A stretch of DNA of 64,000 nucleotides from NCBI GenBank assembly GCA_963920635.1, contig OY987308.1, positions 7,382,225 to 7,446,224 of the forward strand, given 5' to 3'. The position numbers were made by a program, and so were the translations under genes. This document shows, one piece after another, positions 55,362 through 64,000 of the stretch (position 1 is its first letter; each line of letters starts with the position of its first letter). The notes below the pieces were generated by a model that was not told where the DNA came from, made no database searches, and saw nothing but the letters and a program-made list of their open reading frames with translations. Source of the DNA: Pseudeuparius sepicola (lineage: Eukaryota; Arthropoda; Insecta; Coleoptera; Anthribidae).

Positions 55362-57222
55362 GTGTGTGAAAGTATCTTTAAAACGCCAAGAGTGTAATGG
55401 AAAATAAATTTTTGATTTATTGTGAAGATCCGGAGGTCAACATTGACAAAACCTTGGACGGTGTTAGAGATAACGATGTAAATACCATAAATACTAGTAA
55501 TACTTTGCTGGAGATTAGCTATCTCAAACTGTTATGTGCCGAAAAGATATGGTAATCACGTCCCACAAAGACCTGATTGAGAGTTTGAAAATCGCAAAAA
55601 CACGGGACACCCACGCCATCTAGTGCTCAGGTTCAGCGGCAAAAAACATCCCAGTACGAAAATAAAGACGTTCAGAACCCGTCCGTTGAGCCAGTTCCCT
55701 GCGGTCGCCGCCAAGCGATAAACTTGGACAGAAGTCTTCTTCTTCAGTGGAGTCGGCTTCTTCATCGAATGCATACACCGGCACCCTAAAAAAACAGCCC
55801 GAAAAGCCAATGGCCTCACAAAAATAACCCAAGCCGCTCCATCGAGCTTATCTGCTGACCACCTAGAACAACAACAACAGACTCTCACCACCACGATGGT
55901 TTCCAGAGCAATCGACGAATCACAAAATCTATTGAAATGTAACGAATACATCAACATGAATAGAGACGATGATGGTTTTACACTAGTAAAACATAAGAAA
56001 AGACACCGACAACATCAACCAAACAATGTGATACAGACCTATAGTGTGCTCCCAAGCTATCCTTCCTTCATGCCTACAAGCTTCATCCCAGTACCTCGAC
56101 GGAACAGCTGTCTAGTTATCTAAAACCATTGTTCCGTGAAGTTTCCTGTGAACAATTAAGAGTCCGCTTTACAGAGTATTACGCATCGTTTAAGGTTGCC
56201 CTTAATGAGGGATATCTTATAAAAGCTGAAGATCCCTCTCTATGGCCCGCTGGATGCTGCATAAATAAATACGTGCATCTACGGAGAAGGGAGGGTTGAC
56301 TAATAGAGACCCGTACACGGCCAATTGTAACAAATGACCTGCCGGCAGCAAACAGCAGTATACCCAATATTTCGAATTCTAAATTCCTATTGTTTCATAT
56401 AAATATTCAATGCCTCTCGAACAAAATAAATAAACTTCGGTTATACCTGGAAAAATCAGGGTTGACTGTATATGTCTGTTCGAGCACTGGCTTGTAGATA
56501 GTGCTTCTAAATCCATAAATTTAGATAATTATAAATTATGTAGCTACTTCTGTCGACCCAGAAATAAACACGGAGATATTTGTAAATTTGTAGAGAAGGG
56601 TCTAGTGGCAGAACCTTTAGATCTTACGCAGTTTTCAAGTATGTGCATTGCCGAATTCTGCGGTGTAAAAATTCAGAAACTAAACACTATTACTGTGTGC
56701 TTGTACAGATCGTGTTTGTCTGATTTTGGTTTGTTTTTAGACCACTTAGAGCTTCTCTTGCACCATTTAGTTTCTAACGATAATACCGTTAATATCATGC
56801 TGGCTGGTGACTTTAACGCAAATTTTATTGTGCCTTTAGTGCCTTCGGGTAACCTGGTTTGTCTGTTGGATTCATTCGGTCTCAATGTCTGTATAAAAGA
56901 GCCCACGAGGGTGACGCAACAGTCAAGTACTTGTCTCGACAATATTCTCACTAATCTGTCCCATGAACATTTGCAGATTGTTGTGGTTGATCCTTGTTTA
57001 TCTGATCACAGAGCTCAAATCGTAAAATATAAAGATGTGGACGTAAGGTCTCATGACTCTGTATATCGGAGACGATTCTGCACAAAAAAATTAACTAAAT
57101 TCGCGAAATCTCTTAGGCAGCTTAATTGGAGCTCCTTTTATACTTGCCAAAACGGGAACATTCTTGCCGAAACTCGAATTTATAATTATAGTTCTTTGGT
57201 CGAAAAACACTTTCCTCTAAAA
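55362..57222 (+). pseudogene. CR1/Jockey-like non-LTR retrotransposon: ORF1 and endonuclease
   Basis: ORF1 side: Met 55397, LLEISYLKLLCAEKIW, then decay; a conserved-looking C-terminal part SSYLKPLFREVSCEQLRVRF with YYASFKVALNEGYLI and PSLWPAGCC at 56110-56270. ORF2 side: an APE-type endonuclease, from FHINIQCLSNKINKLRLYL near 56395 through VNIMLAGDFNANF (near 56800), TRVTQQSSTCLDNILTNL and the catalytic SDHRAQIV near 57000. The endonuclease nicks target DNA to prime reverse transcription. Sequence stops at 57222 where a hAT element begins; no reverse transcriptase remains in the window. Confidence 0.85.
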
Positions 57223-58163
57223 CAGTGTTTCTTAACCTGTGGTCCGCGGACCCCTGATGGTCCGCGAGTATATGTATGGGGGTCCGCAGACTCATCTCTG
57301 GAGCATTTAACAATAAATAAATGCGACCAAAAGTCTCGTAATCGCGACGCTTACTTAGCATGGTGAACGTGTGCCAACAAGCGGTGTGCGAGACTGACTG
57401 AAGTGATACATAGACTGGAGTGAGTGAAATAAGTGCATGCGGGCCGTGACGTCTTCCCCCCATCGCACCGCCCGCGACTAGTGCATGTTTTGTTTTGCGT
57501 TGGGTCGGACTCCAACGGTTGGAGATAATTAACGAAATTGCGTTTTTCGAGTAATTGTGACAATGAAACGCTGATTAAAACCAAATGACACCGCTAATGA
57601 AATACCTTCGACTTCAAAGGTTAAACGTCGTAAGTTTTCCGACGAATACTTAGCTTTCGGTTTCACAAGTACCAATTTAAACGGTGAAGAAAGACCCCAG
57701 TGCGTGATATGCTACGAAGTTTTGTCCAATGAGTCAATGGAACCGGCCAAACTCCGAAGTCGTTTAGAAGCAAAACACCAAGAACTTCGTGAGAAATCTA
57801 AAGCCTTTTTCAAAATTAAAGCCTTGGAATTAGAACGATGCAAAAAACAATGATTAAGACTGCTACTGGGACCAATAACGAAAGTGCTGTATTAGCGTCC
57901 TACCAAGTATCCTTGTTAGTTGCAAAAAGTGGTAAGCCCCAAACCATTGCTGAAGAATTAATATTACCGTGTGCTAAAATTATGGTTTCTGCTATGTTGG
58001 GAGACAAAGCTTCAAAAGAATTGGACGTTATATTGTTATCCAACAGTACAGTGACGAAGAGAATTGATGAAATGTCAGGAAATGTTAAAGAACAGCTGAT
58101 TTTGAACGTCAAAGCGAGCAGATTTTATGCTTTGCAATTAGATGAGAGCACAGACATTAACCG
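57223..58163 (+). mobile_element. hAT transposon, 3'-truncated (ZBED-like transposase)
   Basis: Starts CAGTGTTTCTTAACCTGTGG, the classical hAT terminal repeat. The transposase N-terminus (57600-57850) carries a BED-type finger: CVICYEVLSNES with the CxxC pair, but the expected first His of the HxxxxH pair is Arg (KLRSRLEAKHQEL), so a zinc ligand is lost. A stop and frame change follow at 57851. The next frame to 58160 contains AEELILPCAKIMVSAMLG and ends in FYALQLDESTDI, which includes the first catalytic Asp. The rest of the catalytic domain and the right terminus are missing. Confidence 0.85.
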
Positions 58164-58394
58164 GTGTGAAGTTAGCAGCCAATTTCTGGCAGCCAAAAAC
58201 TCCCAGCAGCCAACTGTTTTTGTGTGAAGTTGGCAGCCAAACTTCGGCAGCCATTTTTTGAAACTAGCCGCCCAATTTTAGCGGCCACTCTATTTTTGTC
58301 GAACTACCAATAAAATTGTTTGCCCAAAATAATGTGGAAGCCCCGATTATTTAACCTCAACACTATACAGATTAACAGCGGACGTTAAAAATTT
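58164..58394 (+). repeat. Short GGCAGCCAA-type repeats
   Basis: About six copies of GCAGCCAA and related GCGGCCA words within 58170-58290, then AT-rich sequence up to the satellite. No gene. Confidence 0.6.
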
Positions 58395-61300
58395 CAAAAA
58401 TCCTGAAATCATACTAGCCGTTCGAATATCAGGTTGATATTTTCAGGGTGAGTTACTGCTTTAGAGTGGAGAAAAGGGCCGCACGCGAAAATCTCTTGCA
58501 GTCCGTCTGAAGGGTCGTTCTAAGGGAGAACTCCGGAAATTTAAAATAATTCGGCAAACACACTAGGCGTTCGAATATCAAGCTGATATTTTCAGGGTGA
58601 GTTACTCCTTTAGAGTGGAGAAAGGGGCCGCACGCGAAAACCTCTTACAGTCCGTTCGAAGGGTCGTTCTAAGGGCGAACTTCGGAAATTTAAAAAATTC
58701 GGCAAATACACTAGGCGTTCGAATATCAGGTTGATATTTTCAGGGTGAGTTACTCCTTTAGAGTGGAGAAAAGTGCCGCACGCGAAAATATCTTACAGTC
58801 CATCCGAAGGGTCGTTCTAAGGGCGAACTCCGGAAAAATAAAAAATTCGGCAAACACACTAGGCGTTCGAATATCAGGTTGATATTTTCAGGGTGAGTTA
58901 CTGCTTTAGAGTGGAGAAAAGGGCCGCACGCGAAAATCTCTTGCAGTCCGTCCGAAGGGTCGTTCTAAGGGCGAACTCGGGAAATTTAAAAAATGCTGCA
59001 AACACATTAGGCGTCAGAATATCAGGTTGATATTTTCAGGGTGAGCGACTCCTTTAGAGTGGAGAAAAGTGCCGCACGCGAAAATATCTTACAGTCCATC
59101 CGAAGGGTCGTTCTAAGGGCGAACTCCGGAAAAATAAAAAATTCGGCAAACACACTAGGCGTTCGAATATCAGGTTGATATTTTCAGGGTGAGTTACTGC
59201 TTTAGAGTGGAGAAAAGGGCCGCACGCGAAAATCTCTTGCAGTCCGTCCGAAGGGTCGTTCTAAGGGCGAACTCCGGAAAATTAAAAAATTCGACAAACA
59301 GACTAGGCGTTCGAATATCAGGTTGATATTTTCAGGGTGAGTTACTGCTTTAGATTGGAGAAAAGGGCCGCACGCAAAAATCTCTTAGAGTCCGTTCGAA
59401 GGGTCGTTCTAAGGGCGAACTCCGGAAAATTAAAAAATTCGACAAACACACTAGGCGTTCGAATATCAGGTTGATATTTTCAGGGTGAGTTACTGCTTTA
59501 GATTGGAGAAAAGGGCCGCACGCAAAAATCTCTTAGAGTCCGTTCGAAGGGTCGTTCTAAGGGCGAACTCCGGAAAATTAAAAAATTAGGCAAACACACT
59601 AGGCGTTCGAATATCAGGTTGATATTTTCAGGGTGAGTTACTGCTTTAGATTGGAGAAAAGGGCCGCACGCAAAAATCTCTTAGAGTCCGTTCGAAGGGT
59701 CGTTCTAAGGGCGAACTCCGGAAAATTAAAAAATTCGACAAACACACTAGGCGTTCGAATATCAGGTTGATATTTTCAGGGTGAGTTACTGCTTTAGATT
59801 GGAGAAAAGGGCCGCACGCAAAAATCTCTTAGAGTCCGTTCGAAGGGTCGTTCTAAGGGCGAACTCCGGAAAATTAAAAAATTCGGCAAACACACTAGGC
59901 GTTCGAATATCAGGTTGATATTTTCAGGGTGAGTTACTGCTTTAGAGTGGAGAAAAGGGCCGCACGCGAAAATCTCTTGCAGTCCGTCCGAAGGGTCGTT
60001 CTAAGGGCGAACTCCGGAAAATTAAAAAATTCGACAAACACACTAGGCGTTCGAATATCAGGTTGATATTTTCAGGGTGAGTTACTGCTTTAGATTGGAG
60101 AAAAGGGCCGCACGCAAAAATCTCTTAGAGTCCGTTCGAAGGGTCGTTCTAAGGGCGAACTCCGGAAAATTAAAAAATTCGACAAACACACTAGGCGTTC
60201 GAATATCAGGTTGATATTTTCAGGGTGAGTTACTGCTTTAGATTGGAGAAAAGGGCCGCACGCAAAAATCTCTTAGAGTCCGTTCGAAGGGTCGTTCTAA
60301 GGGCGAACTCCGGAAAATTAAAAAATTAGGCAAACACACTAGGCGTTCGAATATCAGGTTGATATTTTCAGGGTGAGTTACTGCTTTAGAGTGGAGAAAA
60401 GGGCCGCACGCGAAAATCTCTTGCAGTCCGTCTGAAGGGTCGTTCTAAGGGAGAACTCCGGAAATTTAAAATAATTCGGCAAACACACTAGGCGTTCGAA
60501 TATCAAGCTGATATTTTCAGGGTGAGTTACTCCTTTAGAGTGGAGAAAGGGGCCGCACGCGAAAACCTCTTACAGTCCGTTCGAAGGGTCGTTCTAAGGG
60601 CGAACTCCGGAAAATTAAAAAATTCGGCAAACACACTAGGCGTTCGAATATCAGGTTGATATTTTCAGGGTGAGTTACTGCTTTAGAGTGGAGAAAAGGG
60701 CCGCACGCGAAAATCTCTTGCAGTCCGTCCGAAGGGTCGTTCTAAGGGCGAACTCCGGAAAATTAAAAAATTCGACAAACACACTAGGCGTTCGAATATC
60801 AGGTTGATATTTTCAGGGTGAGTTACTGCTTTAGATTGGAGAAAAGGGCCGCACGCAAAAATCTCTTAGAGTCCGTTCGAAGGGTCGTTCTAAGGGCGAA
60901 CTCCGGAAAATTAAAAAATTCGACAAACACACTAGGCGTTCGAATATCAGGTTGATATTTTCAGGGTGAGTTACTGCTTTAGATTGGAGAAAAGGGCCGC
61001 ACGCAAAAATCTCTTAGAGTCCGTTCGAAGGGTCGTTCTAAGGGCGAACTCCGGAAAATTAAAAAATTAGGCAAACACACTAGGCGTTCGAATATCAGGT
61101 TGATATTTTCAGGGTGAGTTACTGCTTTAGAGTGGAGAAAAGGGCCGCACGCGAAAATCTCTTGCAGTCCGTCTGAAGGGTCGTTCTAAGGGAGAACTCC
61201 GGAAATTTAAAATAATTCGGCAAACACACTAGGCGTTCGAATATCAAGCTGATATTTTCAGGGTGAGTTACTCCTTTAGAGTGGAGAAAGGGGCCGCACG

Positions 61301-61940
61301 CGAAAACCTCTTACAGTCCGTTCGAAGGGTCGTTCTAAGGGCGAACTTCGGAAATTTAAAAAATTCGGCAAATACACTAGGCGTTCGAATATCAGGTTGA
61401 TATTTTCAGGGTGAGTTACTCCTTTAGAGTGGAGAAAAGTGCCGCACGCGAAAATATCTTACAGTCCATCCGAAGGGTCGTTCTAAGGGCGAACTCCGGA
61501 AAAATAAAAAATTCGGCAAACACATTAGGCGTCAGAATATCAGGTTGATATTTTCAGGGTGAGTTACTCCTTTAGAGTGGAGAAAAGGGCCGCACGCGAA
61601 AATCTCTTGCAGTCCGTCTGAAGGGTCGTTCTAAGGGCGAACTCGGGAAATTTAAAAAATGCTGCAAACACATTAGGCGTCAGAATATCAGGTTGATATT
61701 TTCAGGGTGAGCGACTCCTTTAGAGTGGAGAAAAGTGCCGCACGCGAAAATATCTTGCAGTCCGTCCGAAGGGTCGTTCTAAGGGCGAACTCGGGAAATT
61801 TAAAAAATGCTGCAAACACATTAGGCGTCAGAATATCAGGTTGATATTTTCAGGGTGAGCGACTCCTTTAGAGTGGATAAAAGTGCCGCACCCGAAAATC
61901 TCTTACAACCCGCCCGAAGTTTCGATCTAAGGGCGAACTT
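58395..61940 (+). repeat. 148-bp satellite, ~24 units with higher-order structure
   Basis: The landmark TTCGAATATCAGG (or TCAGAATATCAGG) recurs at 58421, 58570, 58718, 58866, 59013, 59161, 59309 and so on to 61825, at 147-149-bp steps. Each unit contains GATATTTTCAGGGTGAG, GGGCCGCACGCGAAAATCTC and GGGTCGTTCTAAGG. At least four subtypes can be told apart by GAGTGGAG/GATTGGAG, CTTGCAG/CTTAGAG/CTTACAG and AAGGGCC/AAGTGCC. Units 11-15 (59901-60640) and 16-20 (60641-61380) have the same subtype order. No open frame of interest. Confidence 0.95.
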
Positions 61941-62262
61941 TAATTGTATTTAGGTAAGGTATTATTTTTATTGAGGGTTTTGTTAGAATTGTTGTGATTG
62001 GCCTTTTGTCGTATTTTATTGCCCTTTATTGAGAGTGTTTTTACCATTGAGCGCGTTTTTACCATTGAGCGTGTTTTTACGATTTGCACTAAGAAATTCA
62101 GATAATGTGTGCCTGCGGCCGTTTCAGAAAAGTGGTCGGTATAGACAGGTACAATATTATGGGATTTCCTAAATAATATTCGGGGAATTCCGGGGATTCC
62201 AAATCGGTCGTTATAGGAGGGTGGTCCTTTTATACAGGTGGTCACTAACAGGGGTTTTACTG
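61941..62262 (-). mobile_element. pogo/Tigger-like terminal fragment
   Basis: Read on the minus strand, it starts from TA with CAGTAAAACCCCTGTTAGTG, a terminus of the Tigger type, followed by GACCACC. It includes three copies of a TACCATTGAGCGYGTTTT-like word near 62040-62090. No transposase domain is present and the interior is lost at the satellite border. Confidence 0.65.
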
Positions 62263-62485
62263 TAATACTATTTAAATAAGTTGTATATTATTTCCTGATA
62301 ACATAATTTAAATTAGGGATTAAGAATCTCTCGATCAGTGTTGCCAGATGTACGATAATTATCGGTTTTGTACGATAATCGAAGGTTAGGTGCGATGCAC
62401 GATATCGCATGTACAGGGTGACCCCCCAAAGAGTACCACCCCCCTTTATTTTCTTAATTTTAAGGTATTTTAACCGGAGAAAAGG
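62263..62485. other. MITE debris
   Basis: Carries TGTACAGGGTGACCCCCC and ACCGGAGAAAAGG, a segment repeated at 62628-62700 and, inverted, at about 63697-63777. No gene. Confidence 0.5.
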
Positions 62486-63919
62486 CAAAGTATGTATTTT
62501 GTTTTATTAAGGCGAATATTGATATTTCTCGTAACATCACATGTTATAGGTATGTTAGTAAATATTTAGTGGTTTATTTTTAAATTTCATATATTTTGAT
62601 CCAAGGTACTTTTTGGCATTATTGTACAGGGTGGCCCCCCAAAAAGTACCACCCTCCTTTATTTTCTTAATTTTAAGGTATTTTAACCGGAGAAAAGGCA
62701 CTTCTTTAGCATTTTTTTCCAAATTTTCAGAATCTGCTGTCAAAAAAACAATTGAGCACCAAACAAAAAAGTTACGGACCTAACCACACTTTTTTGAAAG
62801 TGAAGCCCAACTTTCTTTTCCATATTCGGATAGGCAACTGAAATCTCTATACGGCGATATATATACAGGGTGTCCCTGGATAGATGTCGGAATAGGTGTA
62901 AATAACAAACAAAAAATTTGTTTGATCTTAAAATGTTGGAAATCACTCCTGCATGATCTCATAATGAGACGTAGGCAAAATAAGTTTAATTAATCAATAT
63001 ACAGGGTGATTTGGAGGTAGATTTGAAAATATGCCCAAGAGTAAACTACAATTATTTTCAAAGATATGAAAAACTTTTATAACGAAAAGTTGTTTGGAAT
63101 AAGGAGTTATCCCAGAATCCCAACTTTGGGGCGACTCGGCCTACTTTGATTATTTTCTCTTTTCGTTCTTAGTTATTTTAATATGGTTATTATTGTAATG
63201 CAATCTTAGGAAATAACAATAATTTGTCTTTTTTATTGGATTATTTCCTCTAATATTACATCCGAAGTAAACACATTTCCGGCCATCGCTTTAGTTTTAA
63301 CTGAACAGGTAAAAATAAAAAAAATATCGCACAAATAATCAAAGTAGGCCGAGCCGCCCAAGATTTGGAATTCTGGCATAACTCCTTATTCCAAACAAAT
63401 TTTCCTTATAAAAGTTTTTCATATCTTTGAAAATAATTTTAGTTTACTCTTGGGCATATTTTCAAATCTATCTCCAAAACACCCTGTATATTGATTAATT
63501 CGAGTTATTTTTTACACCGACAACTATCCAGAGATGTATATATATCGCCGTATAGAGATTTCAGTTGCCTATCCAAATATGGAAAAGAAAGTTGGGCTTC
63601 GCTTTCAAAAAAGTGGGGTTAGGTCCGTAACTTTTTTGTTTGATGCTCGATTGTTTTTTTGACGGCAGATTCTGAAAATTTGGAAAAAATGGTAAAGAAG
63701 TGCCTTTTCTCCGGTTAAAATACCTTAAAATTAAGAAAATAAAGGAGGGTGGTACTCTTTGGGGGGCCACCCTGTACAATAATGCCAAAAAGTACCTTGG
63801 ATCAAAATATATGAAATTTAAAAATAAACCACTAAATATTTACTAACATACCTATAACATGTGATGTTACGAGAAATATCAATATTCGCCTTAATAAAAC
63901 AAAATACCTACATACTTTG
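62486..63919. repeat. 1.4-kb long inverted repeat
   Basis: Arms of about 669 bp (62486-63154) and 586 bp (63334-63919) around a 180-bp spacer. Shared blocks include CAAAGTATGTATTTTG (outer), TACTTTTTGGCATTATTGTA, CCAACTTTCTTTTCCATAT and CGGCCTACTTTGATTATT (inner). The left arm carries about 70 extra bases near 62900-62980. Several ACAGGGTG termini lie symmetrically in both arms, so the fold arose from a unit already made of MITEs. Open frames on the minus strand mirror each other and are not genes. Confidence 0.88.
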
Positions 63920-64000
63920 ACTTTGAATGCTAAAAATTTCCTAGTCCTAATCTATATCTACCTAGTTTGGCAAGACTGTACCTAAATTGTATCGGGGAAA
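63920..64000. other. Window end, nothing recognised
   Basis: AT-rich sequence, no feature seen. Confidence 0.4.

Noticed and set aside
55556..55957. 133-codon minus-strand frame
   Set aside because: Antisense to the non-LTR ORF1 region, whose plus-strand motifs are convincing.
58164..58290. Protein-coding continuation of hAT (ending QQPTVFV)
   Set aside because: The frame continues into GGCAGCCAA repeats; the hAT homology stops after LDESTDI.
58395..61940. CRISPR-like array
   Set aside because: Units are contiguous and fully homologous; no spacers exist.
62288..63788. Several minus-strand frames near the window end
   Set aside because: Repeated MITE sequence within an inverted repeat; the same peptide appears more than once.
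1..64000. tRNA, rRNA or telomeric TTAGG repeats
   Set aside because: I looked for clover-leaf box sequences and TTAGG runs by eye and saw none; a covariance-model scan would settle it.

Overview
This window reads as AT-rich, intron-bearing insect DNA that consists almost entirely of transposable elements and satellite. The evidence is an errantivirus-type Ty3/gypsy element with an env gene, MADF-containing PIF/Harbinger transposons, piggyBac, a P element, a FLYWCH-MULE and mariner/pogo-type elements, many carrying GT-AG introns. I cannot name the order; a beetle or true bug is plausible. I recognise no host housekeeping gene, tRNA or rRNA. Most transposase genes have frameshifts or stops.

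Layout: 1-1450, a 141-bp satellite with an internal inversion. 1492-9390, decayed errantivirus-like sequence (RT, integrase, env, an LTR-like block) with env split by a Harbinger element at 3896-7101. 9391-9987, the end and LTR of another retroelement. 10532-17640, repeats and a four-level nest: a retroelement-like tail holds a piggyBac, which holds a mariner-type element, which holds a 1-kb foldback. 17641-20340, a second LTR/leader copy split by a pogo element. 21351-27650, a foldback, then a tandemly duplicated pair of opposed unknown genes (a basic-N-terminus protein on + and an acidic protein on -) with a 235-nt hairpin. 29098-30110, an antisense gypsy integrase. 32011-34194, a MULE whose inverted ends are minisatellites. 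34325-37222, P-element remains. 37448-43689, two relatives of a transposase family I cannot assign to a standard superfamily; the second is flanked by perfect inverted repeats. 46035-46620, a further transposase fragment. 47085-53054, tandem repeats and a composite of CAGTGTGTCCC-ended units with a 1.2-kb foldback. 53065-57222, a non-LTR retrotransposon split by a second Harbinger, then a truncated hAT. 58395-61940, a 148-bp satellite with higher-order organisation. 61941-64000, a pogo-type end and a 1.4-kb inverted repeat.

How the parts work together: these are autonomous or dead parasites inserted into one another, not a pathway. The main signals are (1) both Harbinger elements carry their two genes interlocked on opposite strands, each gene's coding exon lying in the other's intron; (2) a transposon with a SDGC...QNRN transposase and arrayed subterminal ATACCGCCTA motifs; (3) the duplicated opposed gene pair with its hairpin, possibly of viral origin; (4) many long inverted repeats that could give double-stranded RNA. 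Several insertions leave reconstructable target sites, which gives the relative order of events.
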